In this document: in pieces, positions 1-11,400 of the stretch
How the letters are laid out: every line of letters starts with the position of its first letter
How positions within the stretch are numbered: position 1 is the first letter of the stretch
Origin: Sequoia sempervirens
Taxonomy: Eukaryota; Streptophyta; Pinopsida; Cupressales; Cupressaceae
Direction: 5' to 3'
NCBI GenBank assembly: GCA_007258455.2
Contig: VDFB02358134.1
Span: forward strand, 211,284,026 to 211,348,025
DNA: 64,000 nt
Program-made: the position numbers and the translations under genes
The notes under the pieces: model-generated
What the model was told of the DNA's origin: nothing
Database searches by the model: none
Seen by the model: only the letters and a program-made list of their open reading frames with translations

Positions 1-379
1 GATGGTATGAGAACTGCATCATTCTTAGGGACTTGTGGCACTTTGTAATACTTTTCCTCCATGTTTTTGCAATAAAAGAAAGGATTTGGATCACCCTAGA
101 TTGTCATTTCTCTATTCTCATATGGAAATTTGATGCACTGGTGGTAGGTTGAAGCTACGACTTGCATGGCATGAATCCATGGTCAAACAAGAAGGATGTT
201 GTAGGGTAGATCAAGATCAAGGATTTGGCAAGTTTTTTTCATAATTGTTGGCCCTACTTAGATAGGTAGATCTTGATAGTGCCTTCCAAACTTCGCTCAT
301 TATCATCATAAGCTCTTATAGTAACTCACTTTTCTTTCTCAAGTATATCTTCAAAATAGCCTAGATTCTTGATTAGTTG

Positions 380-660
380 AAGGGTACAAATGTTTAGGCC
401 AACACCTCCATCTACCAAGACTCTTTTCACTTTGTTCTTGTGGATGTAGACCTCAAGGTGTAAAGCTAATTATGATATGGTTGTGGTGGGAGGTCATTCT
501 TAGAAAATGTAAGTAAATGGGAGGACACGATATGCCCAACCATAGCTTGAAATTGTTTATTATCAAGATCATTAGGTATCGATGATGAAGAAAGAGATTT
601 CTTTAGAATATCTCTATGTGTGGAGGAAATTTTTAAGAGTTCCAACATGGAAATCTATGC
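380..660 (-). pseudogene. retropepsin-like region of the outer gypsy element
   Basis: The minus-strand translation gives STHRDILKKSL..IPNDLDNKQFQAMVGHIVSSHLL, typical of the segment just before the aspartic protease in plant gypsy polyproteins. It is followed by EVYIHKNKVKRVLVDGGVGLN, in which DGG stands where D-[ST]-G is expected. The altered triad suggests loss of catalysis. Confidence 0.55.
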
Positions 661-1399
661 AAGGGTTTTCTTCAATTGATCCAAGAGACTATAATAGGTA
701 GGCTTTGACTTTTATGGGGTTTTAGGTTGTAACGAGGCTTGTTGGATAGTTACCTTCCCTCTTCATGTGGTGACTCCACACTCAATAGCAATACCTTTTA
801 TCATAATAATGGATATGTGATGATCACATGCTACTACAACATTGTTGTACACATGATTGACTTGATGATAACCTTTTCCCTTTCCATTATCATTTCCCTT
901 GTTATGATCAGGCATTGAGGTCTTGTATATCCCAAGGTCTTGATTCCTAGGTTGTTGGTAATACATACCTCTCCATTATCAATAAGGTCTTGGATAACAT
1001 TCTTCAACTTCATGCAATTTGATGTCTTGTGTCCCTTGGTTTTGTGAAATTCACAATGATCCTCATCTTTATACCAAGGAGGTTTGACTTGTGGTTCTTG
1101 ATAGTTCTTGTAATATGGGATTGTAATAAGATTTGACTGAATCAAATTTTGTAACATCATTTCGATAGGCTCCCCAAAGGGTGTATATTTACCTCATTGT
1201 CGGTAATTATTTTGTCTAGGTGGTGGTCCTCTTGGCAGATTTGCATTGTTGATATACTATTGATTTTGTGTGTTTGTGTGTTTTGTTGTTGAGTGTTTGC
1301 TTGTGGTGGAGTACTTATCACCAACTTCACATCAACGATGCCATCATTAGCAACGTTCTTAATTTTGGCCCATATATGGGGTTTATCATTGGAACTAGA

Positions 1400-2005
1400 T
1401 GATGAACAATTATCTTTGTTTTGTGTTGCTCCTTTTGTGATGAAGGCCCTTTCAATGTTATAGCATTTGTGTATGAGTTATTCATATGTTGGCACACATT
1501 ACATTCTTAATTGGAAGGCTAGGTATGTTTCCACATTTCTTGCAATGATCTCTACTTGTTTCTTCTTTGGTATTGGCAATTTACATTTGCTTGCTCTATG
1601 TGTCCATCGTTGTAATAAAGATGCAAATGGTTCTCCCTTGTTATTTTTAAGGGTATAGAGCTCCTCCAATCTTACGTCTATATCAAGATTTTAGGAGAAG
1701 TGTGCTACAAATTGATCTATTATTTCTTGGAATTTCTTGATTCCTAGAGGTAGGTGTGAGAACCACTCTATAGCTTAGCCTCCCAAACTTCTTGGGAAGA
1801 GACAAATCAAGTATGAATCATCATATACTACTTTTGTGCATACCACATAGAATTCTCTAATGTGCTCCTCTAGATTACCACATCCCTTGTACTTGTCAAA
1901 CTTAGGGATCTCAAAACCTAGAGGGAATGGTATCATTGTGAAATTGTGATCAAATGGGTAGGGACATAAATCTTGCACTGTACATGACTTCTTAGTCTTC
2001 CCCAT
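1400..2005 (-). pseudogene. gag capsid-like core of the outer gypsy element
   Basis: An open stretch from 2005 down to 1775 (MGKTKKSC..., ending SLGG) is followed, after one TAG, by a further in-frame open stretch with WFSHLPLGIKKF, VRLEELYTLKNNKGEPF and LQRWTHRASKCKLPIPKKKQ. This is the conserved gag domain of plant Ty3/gypsy elements. In-frame stops show it is not functional. The family assignment rests on motif order recognised by eye. Confidence 0.7.
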
Positions 2006-2334
2006 TTGAATATCTTGGATTTTCTACATGAGTGTCTTGATTTGTGAATATATGTTGTATGTAGGATTATTCAATGGTGGAGCATATGTTGTGTATTATG
2101 GAATGTTGGATGAGTTGTGAGTTGGATTTTGATATGATGATGTATTTTTGTTATATGTGTTATATGGTACATGTATTGTGAATTGGTGTTATATTATGGA
2201 ATCAAAGGTGATGAAGGTGGTGGGGTGTTATATGCTCCATATGAATGTTGATTTGTGACATTTTTTTGAGAACTATCATATTGCTATTGTTGTGTGTTGT
2301 ATTGTAAGTCTTCTTGTTGTTGTTGTGCAAGCAT

Positions 2335-2530
2335 TTGTTGTTGTTGAGTGTATTGTTGTTGAGCTTGCAAATCTTGTTGAACTTGTAAATCTTGTTGAGC
2401 TTGTAAAGCTTGTTGAGCTTGTTGTTGAGCTTACAAGGCTTTTTGTGCTTGTTGTTGATCTTGCAAGGCTTGGTGTGCTTGTTGTTGAGCTTGCAAGGCC
2501 TGTTGTGCTTGAAAATATTATTGTTCCATA
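2335..2530 (-). repeat. Gln/Ala-rich coding minisatellite (~30-bp unit)
   Basis: On the plus strand, units of the form gcttgttgttgagcttgcaa recur about every 30 bp (near 2417, 2448 and 2478), with more degenerate copies upstream. On the minus strand, the sense of the gag gene, they encode AQQQAQQALQ-type units, which could form a coiled coil. Confidence 0.6.
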
Positions 2531-2933
2531 GCTTGTCTTTGAGGATATGGGATGATGTGTTGTGTAGGTGGCATGATGCTTTGATTTGGTATCATGTATT
2601 GATTTTATGTGATATATTTATTTTATGGAATATCTTGATGAGTTTGTTGTGGCACAGAGGGAAGTTTTAGTTTTTACCTTGAAAAGCTTAGCGTTGATAT
2701 TGTTTTGAAACTAAGTTTTGATTTTGTGACATGTGATGTTGCAGATTTTGATTTGAGATATTATGATTTTGATGAGGGGAAACTTAACCTTTATGTTGGG
2801 ATGTTTGATGTTGTTGTGATATGAGACCTTGCAAGATTTGATGTTGTGGAGGAACAACATGATGTTGTGAACCCATTTTATTTTGAGACCCATGATGTTT
2901 AGAGAGTTGTTGTGAACCTTGATTTGGTACCAA

Positions 2934-3371
2934 TTAATGTTGGGATGTTGGTTGAATATTTCCTTTATTTTGTGACAATTGATGTTGGGACATGGGTTGA
3001 TATTGTGATGTGTGTTGAATACCTTGGTTTTGAGACCCTAGATTTTGTGATAGTTGATGATCTTGTGGTTGTTGGGGTATATTTTGAGAACCTTGGGGTG
3101 GTTGAATACATTGAGGTTGTTGTGATATGAGTTGTGAACCTTGAGCTTGTTGGATTTGACTTTGAGGCCCTTGTAATGTTTGATAACCTTGATGTTGGTG
3201 TGATATGAGTTGTGAACCATGAGCTTGTTGTGATATGAGTTGTGAACCTTGAGGTTGTTGTGATGAGTTATGAACCTTGAGGTTGTTGTGATATGATTTT
3301 TGAACCTTGTGTGCTAGGAATGACATGAAATGTGGTTGGAACATTGGTGTTTGTGTTTTGAATTCCCACAT
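2934..3371 (-). repeat. SQLISQQPQG-type coding repeats in gag N-terminal region
   Basis: The minus-strand reading frame holds degenerate repeats of GSQLISQQ(P/A)(Q/H) and related Q/S-rich units of about 10 residues. They belong to the low-complexity segment between the N-terminal part of the outer gag and its capsid core. The plus-strand frames over the same DNA are Val/Leu-rich shadows. Confidence 0.55.
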
Positions 3372-3492
3372 TTATACTTTTAGGATTTCCATGTTGACTT
3401 GTAAGACTATTTGAATCTACCCTAGTGATCGTAGGTTGAATTGGTAAATGTGATGAAGATGTTTGTGGCATAGATTGAATGGTTTTATGTAT

Positions 3493-5244
3493 TTTAGTGT
3501 AAAAAAATGTATCCTTTTACATTTTCACACTTTTTTGGGGCCCTCTTAATTAAAATGGACTTAATAATGCCTTAATTTAGTGTTGAAAAATGTCTCTTTA
3601 CATTTTCGCACTTTTTGGGCCCTTTTAATTAAATTGGACTTAACTATGCCTTAATAAGCCCTATTTTACATCTAAAATCCTAATAAATTACATTTTTCGA
3701 AGGGGAAACCCGATAACAATTAATGCCAACACATAATTAAACACCTTGAGCAATGTGTGTTCTAGGAATAGGCACCTAGGACCCATTCGCCCATGGGCAA
3801 ATGGGTCCTCCCTAGGCTTTGGAACCCATTTTTTTAAACATGTTTTCGCGGTATTTTTATCATCCCAAATTCAAATTTCAAATGTCAGCTTGTAATGTTT
3901 AATTTTTGGGAAATTAAGGATAAATTTCTATAAATAAAAGGTTATTTTATCAAATCAAGTCTACGTTTTAAAGAGAAATTTCAGAAGAGAAAATATTATT
4001 GTTAAGAGCATTCAAGAGCATATTTATCAAGCATTTTTTGCAGCATTCAAGATCCAATCATCATGTCAAAGTCTTCTTGCATCATGCATGTTTTTGGAGC
4101 TAACATTGTGATGTAGGTTTCAAGATCTAATCCAAGCATTCAAGTCAAAGATACAAAGCAAGATTCAAGAATCAAGATCCATATCCATTGAAGCCATTTC
4201 ATGCAAGATCCACATCAATATTTTAGTATTTCCAAGGTTTATTCAAGGGTTTGTTGAATTGCAACATTGTATTGTTCATTCACCATTCCTTTCATACTTT
4301 CATTATTTCACTTCAATGTTTAATTACCAAAATGGGGTTTGACCAAGGCAAGCCTCCATCCACCAAAAACAAACAATTTTTCCCCTCTTATGAATTTGCA
4401 GGTTCATAGGTTGAAGAAAAGTTGAAGATCTCAAAAGTTTCAAAGTTGCAAGAAGTTGCATTTGTTGTCACCTTTGTTGTCATCTCACGAAAAACTCAAA
4501 TCTCAAATTCATTTTTGGATTTTTGATAGTGGGACCTAGGGGAATCAAAAGTGAAAAACCAAGGCCCAATGATCTTGAAATCAAATTTTAATTCCTATAA
4601 AAAGGACTCATTATCCTATAGGCAAATGAGTCCCAAGACAAATTTTAGAAAAAAACATTTTGTAATAGGTGCACAACATTTTCCCTTTCTCAAATCTACT
4701 AGAGGTTTGTTGTTTTTGTTAGTTCTATGTTTCATCTACCAAATTCAACCTTTGCATGTCATGAATGAGTGCATTTGGTATTTTTAATCTTTCTCCCAAA
4801 ACACCTATTCGGTCATTTTTGTTACTATTTATGTCAAAAGAACACCTTGCAACAATTTTGATGACATGTTTAGATTTAGATTTCACAAATCTAAAGGGAA
4901 GTTGTGAATTCTCTTAGTTTTATGATTAATCTACAAGATCCAAGTGTTAGCTTGCATTTTTGAGTTGATTTACTATCTTTAGTTTGTCTCCCAAGAGTGC
5001 ATTTCAGTCATATTTACCCCATCCACACACAAAGAAAATTGTTAGATCTTCCATAGAATTGACTCACCTAAGGGTTGAAAGTTAATTCTATCTTGGAGGA
5101 TCTCATTTCTTGAATGAAATAGAAAATAGGTAATTTCATTACACCGCATTTTTCCCTTTCTATTTATAGTAATTTTGGTGAAACATTTCAAATTTAGTAT
5201 AAAACCTATGTTTTTTGAACCCTACCCTATTTTTCTATGTTTCA
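3493..5244 (+). repeat. 5' LTR of the inserted gypsy element
   Basis: This 1752-bp stretch aligns with 13841-15586 and, inverted, with 42518-44268. Shared landmarks are the start (TTTAGTGTA here, TGTAG in the other copies), two LTR-internal blocks around 'ggacccattcgcccatgg' and 'ggcaaatgagtcccaag', and the end CTATGTTTCA. All three copies lose similarity at the same TTTCA, which defines the 3' boundary. The first bases (TT rather than TG) look mutated. Confidence 0.8.
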
Positions 5245-5915
5245 TTTTGGTGAATCTAACATTTTGAACATTGTAATTTCTAATTTGGAGTGTATTCAAA
5301 CCCTAGATCTAGGATTTTAATTGATTCATTGCATTTAGGGTTTCTAAGTTTGGCATAAAGTTGCATTGCATTTTAGGTGTAAACTTACACTTTGCATTCA
5401 TTTTAAATCTAAAAATTCAACAAAAATTGCATAATGTTAGATTGATTTTTCATAGTATTTACATAATAGCATACTTTTAGTCACTTAAATTAGAAAATTG
5501 GATCAAAATTATATTTAAAAATAGATCATTTTGGTTGTCATTTAGCATCATAAATTACACTTGCATTCAACTCTGGTTTTCCAGAATTTTGAAACTGTAA
5601 GTACCAATTTTGCAACCTGGAACAGGGAACGCACAGAACAACTCAAAAATTGCATTTTTCATTTTTAAAAACCTTGAACAGAGACCCATTCACCCATGGG
5701 TGAATGATTCCTTCGGCGCCTATAAAAGCCAACATTTTTGAGCTTTTGTGGTTTTTTGCACTTCCCAGATCTACTAGTAACCCACTATTTCAATCTAGCA
5801 ATTTTCAGGAATTACTATTTTATGCATTGGGTTTAAATCATCCATTTAGTGTAGTCATTTTAAATCATTCCAAAATTATTTCATTAGTGAAAATCATCAA
5901 ATCTGTAGGGAAAAT

Positions 5916-6356
5916 GTTTACATTCTTGAAGCTTTGCATAATATGGATAAAAGTACTTTTCACTTTTGGGTACACAATGTTTACATTCCTAAAGCTTTGC
6001 ATAAGTTGGATAAAAGTACTTTTCATTTTTGGGTACACAATTTTTACATTCCTAAAGCTTTGTATAAGTTGGATAAAAGTACTTTTCATTTTTGGGTACA
6101 CAATGTTTACATTCTTGAAGCTTTGCATAATATGGATAAAAGTACTTTTCACTTTTGGGTACACAATGTTTACATTTTTGAAGCTTTTCATAAGTTGGAT
6201 AAAAGTAATTTTCATTTTTGGGTACATGATGTTTACATTCCTGAAGCTTTGCATAAGTTGGATAAAATTACTTTTCATTTTTCGGTACATAATGTTTACA
6301 TTTCTGAAGCTTTGCATAAGTTGGATAAAAGTACTTTTCATTTTTGGACACACAAT
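5916..6356 (+). repeat. 63-bp tandem repeat, 7 copies, encoding a 21-residue unit
   Basis: Copies begin near 5916, 5979, 6042, 6105, 6168, 6231 and 6294. Each has the form 'gtttacattc..gaagctttgcataagttggataaaagtac'. The unit length is 21 codons, so all six frames stay open. The frame continuing into the downstream gag-like segment reads HNVYIPKALHKLDKSTFHFWV-type units, with substitutions such as PKALHKL/LEALHNM between copies. Confidence 0.85.
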
Positions 6357-7284
6357 GCTAGTATCTTTCCTTTCCATGTATGTTTCATCAACAAGCATGT
6401 TAGTCATTATCCCAACATCTCTCCCACTTATTAGAATGTTTTAATGAAAGAGAATACAATAGTGGACAATCATGACAATCAAATTTGGTCTTCTCCCAAT
6501 ATCTCTCCTATTTGTGAAGAAGATATTTTTGGTGTTAGAAGATATAATCAATAAGAGTTATGAGAATCCTATTTGTTTCTCTTCCCCTACCTCTCCCACT
6601 TGGGAAGACATTGTTGGATACAAGGATGATACCATTGACACATTCCCTAATATCACTTTGTCCATTTCTCCTATTTGTGAGAATGATTTGATACAAGAGA
6701 ATGCCATCATTAATAAGAAAGAAAATCCAACCATTGATTACTCCCCTACTTTTGATGAAGTTATTTTAGAATATCCAACCATTAAATGCCATGAGAATCT
6801 AGTCTTTTTCTCTCCTAAAAACTCTCCTACTAGGGAAGATATCATGGTGCAATAAAATAACAATATTGACAATAGCAATGTGGCTTCATTAGATGAAGAT
6901 GATGAGGTAACATTAGAATCTCCTTCGCTAAAAGATCATCAAAATAAGGATAAATCTTTTGAGGTTATGAAAATTATATATCCCTTGAGTCCTCCTACAA
7001 GTCCTCTAATTATTAGAAATCCTAAGTCATCTCCTAAGCCACTTCTTACCCTCTACCCACCCTCACACCAATACCAAGTTCAAAACAAACTTGTGCTTAT
7101 CCTAAGACCACCTCAAGACAATGTTTCACAACAATCAAATTATAATATTGTTGCTCACACATATAATACAAAGAAAAATAGGCAACCACAAACAAATCCA
7201 ACATCCCTTCCATTACCTCAACCATATCTCCCACCTACACCTAATATCTTGCAGCATATAGTGGAAAGGAGTATGATCTTGTGA
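5934..7284 (+). pseudogene. gag-like N-terminal region of the inserted gypsy element
   Basis: Open frames 5934-6434, 6472-6855 and 6880-7284 form one broken protein upstream of the protease. After the 21-residue repeats comes a Pro/Ser/acidic section with recurrent SP(N/T)SP..(E/D)(D/E)I units: SPNISPICEEDIFGV, SPTSPTWEDIVGY, SPICENDLIQ, SPTFDEVILEY, SPKNSPTREDI. A frameshift is needed near 6545, and a stop lies at 6432-6434. I do not recognise a capsid or nucleocapsid motif. It is placed as gag-like because it sits between the 5' LTR and the retropepsin. Confidence 0.5.
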
Positions 7285-8443
7285 AACAACTTAAAAACAC
7301 TCCTGCTAAGATATCCTTATGGGATCTTATTCAAGCCTCACCTAGTTATAATAGCATGCTTAAAATGGCTTTCCAACAAGTTGTGATTCCTCCTAGTGAA
7401 AACCCAAATGATGTAGCATCCCTAATTCAAGGAATGAATGCAAACATTGTTTTCCACCAAAGTGAGTTACCTCCTTTGGAAGTGCAAAAACAAAATGAAG
7501 CCTTTATGATAGTGGCTATTTATAATAGGACTGGGATAAAGCGAACCCTTGTTGACAATGGCTCATCCCTTAACATGCATAGCATAAACCTTTTGGATAA
7601 GATTGGAGTAGACAAAAACCAAATACAATCAGACTCTTTATCTATCGATGGATTCGATAATGCAGGAAAACAACTGCTTGGTGTGATCATATTACCTATT
7701 ACAATTGGAAAGGCCGCATTACAAACTCCTATTCATGTCATGCCCAATAATCTTTCATATAATCTTCTTTTGGGAAGACCATGGATTCATGAGATGCATG
7801 AAGTGCCTTCAACTCTTCATCATATAATCAAGTATGCTTATAACAATAAGGTTTATATGATAAAATTTGATCCCAAGCCTTATAGTTGTTTACAAATTGA
7901 AAAATACACTTGCAACATTGACACCAACTACACAAATAGAACCCATGCAAGACGAAAGAAAAGAGAACAACACTGAACAAGTCACAAAGCTATTAGAAGC
8001 TGTCATAGTATCAACAAAAGTTGTTTCATCCAAAGCACATGAGTCTATAGCCTTTAGCAATGAATAAAAAAATATTTACCCATCCACATATGAATAATGT
8101 GATCATGAGCAACCACCAAATCCAAAAGAAATGGAAAAAATTTATGGAAGAGGTTATGAACTTTTGAAATAACTTGTTTACAATGGAAAAGGATGTGGTG
8201 CTAGAGAACAAGGTATTTGTTTTCCTATAGAGCATAACACACAAGAAACAACTAGTAGTCTTGGATATTTTCCTACAAAAGAAACAAAAGCATCAAACAA
8301 GCCTTCACTCAATATCAACACTCTTACAAAAGACTCTTTTAAGACAACTTTAACCTTGGTGCATCTTGAACTAATCGATACTACATGCAGGAATATATCA
8401 TTAGATATGCATAAAATTGATACTTTGTCTACTCATTATAATC
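7281..8443 (+). pseudogene. Ty3/gypsy retropepsin plus G-patch-like segment
   Basis: Frame 7281-7976 (231 residues) contains the linker KISLWDLIQASPSYNSMLK, then an aspartic protease core. Its active site reads LVDNGSSLN (DNG in place of D-[ST]-G), the flap region is around SLSIDGFDNAGKQLLG, and the C-terminal signature is LLLGRPWIHEMHEVPSTLH, all as in plant gypsy elements. After frame breaks, 8078-8250 reads MEKIYGRGYELL, stop, LVYNGKGCGAREQGICFPIE, resembling the G-patch that follows protease in some gypsy polyproteins. The protein processes the retroelement polyprotein in related elements. Stops and shifts after 7976 make activity unlikely. Confidence 0.75.
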
Positions 8444-11400
8444 GATAGCATTAGTTGTTGCTCCTTGTCATGTGGTAGTTGTAGTATCATCGCATATTCA
8501 CTACCATGCATGAGGGTATAAACTTGGCTTTATGCAATCATATTTCCTTTTCGCAAGGAGTGACATATCATCATCCATTTTTGGCTCACCTTTTTCCCTT
8601 GGGGGGGCAAGGGGCTAGGTAGCTTTGTCCTAGTATGGTACTTTTCATTATCTCTTTTTAGATAGTTGACCACCTTCCACGTATATATCAGAGCAAGCTT
8701 GGAATGTGGATGACATGCCTTAAGTTTCCTCGCATGTGACATAATTTCTTTCTATGTTATTGTTAACACGAGAATTTGCACCCGAAGACAAGTTGGAAAA
8801 CTCCTAAATCCCATGCAACATGGGACTATTCTCAGGCTATGGGTATCCTATGGTGAGAATAGACCTCCAAGTTATGGGTTGGCTCCCCTTTTGATAACTT
8901 GAAAATTTTGAATTTTGACAGAGGAAAAGGTAAGGAGGATAATGCTTGGAAAAATAAACTTAACACTAATGGGTGATACACCAAATATATAAACTTGAAA
9001 ATGCTTTTGAAACTCACAAATCTAGTCAATTTTAGAAACTTACAGTATCTCACAACTCAGTTGCACATGCTTGCAAAAGTGTTTCTGATGAAAGGTTTCA
9101 GTTTTTTTATGCTCATAAGAAGGAAAACAAGGATGTTTTCACAATTCTGATGCAACGAAAAAGAAAAACACATTCACAGACCTGCACTATAACATGCTAC
9201 CTTTTGCATCCAATATTGAAGGAATTCTGATAAAATAAAGGAGAACATAGTATTCTAATCAAATCATTCACTAATCAATACTGAAACAAAAGAAAATTGA
9301 GGAAACAAGCTTCTTCTATTGAAAAATCAAGACTCTCTTGCATTCTAAGGAAAATGCTCTACAAAACATCTGAAATCTCATAAGAAATGAGTTACAAAGG
9401 ATGAATAATCTACAACAGCAGTCACCAAACTCAGAACTCAAAAAAGAAATGAGAGAAAAGAAGACTTATAGAAAAGGCTCCAAAAATTCAAATTTTGAAT
9501 TTTGGCTCCAAGAAATGATGTGTTGTCCATCCTCTCCCTCAAATCAAGCATGTAACTGAAAGAGAACTCCTCCAAGAATGTATCAAGAGTTATGAATCTC
9601 AAAACAACTTCATGAGTCATATGCAACTAAAAACCCCTCCAAAATAGGGTTGTAATTGACTGAAATAAGAAGTTATATGCCTCAAAATGGTCCTTGATTT
9701 AAACTCAATCAATCATGACTCTTAATTGAAGTAGAACTCTCAATTAAGTGCTTCAAAATCCCTGATTTCGCTCCACATGTTGGATAAATTTCCTTAACCA
9801 CTTCCATGATCCATGCAAAGCCTTAAAAGCTTTAAAACAACCCCCTTTTTCAGATCCAACATTAGAAAAATACATCAAAGGCACTTTATTTTTGCATTTA
9901 AAATATCATTTATTTAAAAGTGATTTATAATCATCACTTAAATAAAGATTTACATTTTTGAGTTAAATGCAAATAAAAAATCTTATCTCATTATTTGAAA
10001 ATTGTATTTGGAATCTCTATTTTGCATTTTTTACAAATAACTTTTATTAAAATGATTTATATTATCATTTTAATAATTTTTTACAAAATTAGTTTTAAAA
10101 TGTAAAAATAAAGGAATTTCATAAAATCAAATGTAAAAGACTTAAAAGACTAAGTCTTAATGAAATATTAAAATCTCACAAGGCATAGAAATGCCACGGC
10201 CCAACAAATAGGAATAATTTTTTTTTATTAAAAAAAACCAAGGCAAAAATGCCTTTTCTCCATCGAGCTTTCTAGGGCATTCTAACCCTAAATGAATGTT
10301 AAACATTCATTTTGATTTCATTTATTCTGCTACTACTCCTGAGAAACGCTGTCACCATGGAACCCTAGCTTGAGCTTTTTGCTTGAAATCTTTGCCTTCT
10401 GTGTCATTTTCTTGCAGATTCTGAAGGTTTTAAGGCATGTAAGTATGATTTTTGCTAAGAAATTTGGAAATCTCTCCATTCTAAAAAGATTTCAAGTAAG
10501 CTTTTAGCTGTGACCTCTATAATTCCTTATATTCTTTCTGTAAATCTTTCTTTTTTTGTGTGTTTCTACCTTGGCCACCATGGATTCTCTTTGGCCGAGC
10601 TTTGAAGATAGAAATTTCAGCCTTCTTTATCATTTCAAAGACTCTCTAGAAGATTTGGAAAGTCAACTTCATTTACTCATCTGGGTATGCACAAAAATGA
10701 TCTTTTCTTTCGATTTTTTTTGTAGAAAATCCATTCATGCCGACTTGCATTTATGAAAAAGAGAACAAAGATTTCTCCTTTTTGTAGCTTACTCTCTCTT
10801 AATGTAGATACTTTCTTGAATGGAATGTATGAGATTTTCCTTTTATGTATGCAAATTATGATTTTTTTCCATAATGGAGGTCACGACCATGGTTGTGAAA
10901 GGGTTTTGGTTGCCTTCATTTGCAAATATGCAAAAATATTATGGCCTCTTTTTCATGCAGCTCTCAAAAATTGTGAAAATACTGAAGTATTTCATAAAAT
11001 ACTAGATTATATTCTCTCTACAGGTCGTGACTCCTTCTAGGTATCTCATTTATTTGCAGGACTACAAAACCCTAGCTTGAGGGCTTTCTAGGTTAACTCC
11101 ATGTATAAGCATGAAATTTTTTTGCAAAAATATATATTCTGGATTTCTCCAGATTTGTGAAATATAAACTTGTATGAAGTTTTTGATTAAAATCCAACAT
11201 CCTTACCTTGCAATCTTCCCCAAGAAAATCTTAATACCTCTGTGCTTTTGTATCTTCCCCTTGCTCAATATTGCTTTCTCTTTTAGCATATTCTTTGATC
11301 ATAAGTCATGATTCTCCTGAACCTTCAATGCTGAAACTAATGGATATTTCCTTTATTACAGAAATGAGAATAAAGCATTAGTTAATCACTATATTTTTCT

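Larger units (their letters stand above)
1..3492 (-). pseudogene. Ty3/gypsy gag-protease pseudogene, C-terminal portion (outer element)
   Basis: Read on the minus strand from 3492 to 1. It contains a Gln/Ser-rich low-complexity stretch (about 3471-2290), then a retrotransposon gag core (about 2005-1400). The core shows FDKYKG..NLEEHIREF, then a stop, then AIEWFSHLPLGIKKFQEIID and EPFASLLQRW, as in plant gypsy gag proteins. A nucleocapsid-like CEFHKTKGHKTSNC sequence follows at about 1075-1025, then a THRDIL...FQAMVGHIVSSHLL linker (648-466) and a retropepsin-like site reading LVDGGVGLN near 400. Many stops fit CAA or TGG codons mutated to stops, and frames change repeatedly, so it is dead. 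The left edge is cut by the window. The right edge ends exactly at the LTR of the inserted element, and its N-terminal half appears to lie at 15587-16409. Confidence 0.75.

Noticed and set aside
2292..2670. Val/Leu-rich plus-strand frames that look like membrane proteins
   Set aside because: They are shadows of the Gln/Ala-rich minus-strand gag repeats.
5704..6444. 246-residue plus-strand frame and 180-residue minus-strand frame over the 63-bp repeats
   Set aside because: All frames are open because the unit is 63 bp. Only the frame beginning at 5934 connects to the downstream Pro/Ser region.
8759..8830. Possible start of another LTR (TGTTAACACGAG...) inside the gypsy element
   Set aside because: No second copy, CA end or target duplication could be found in the window.
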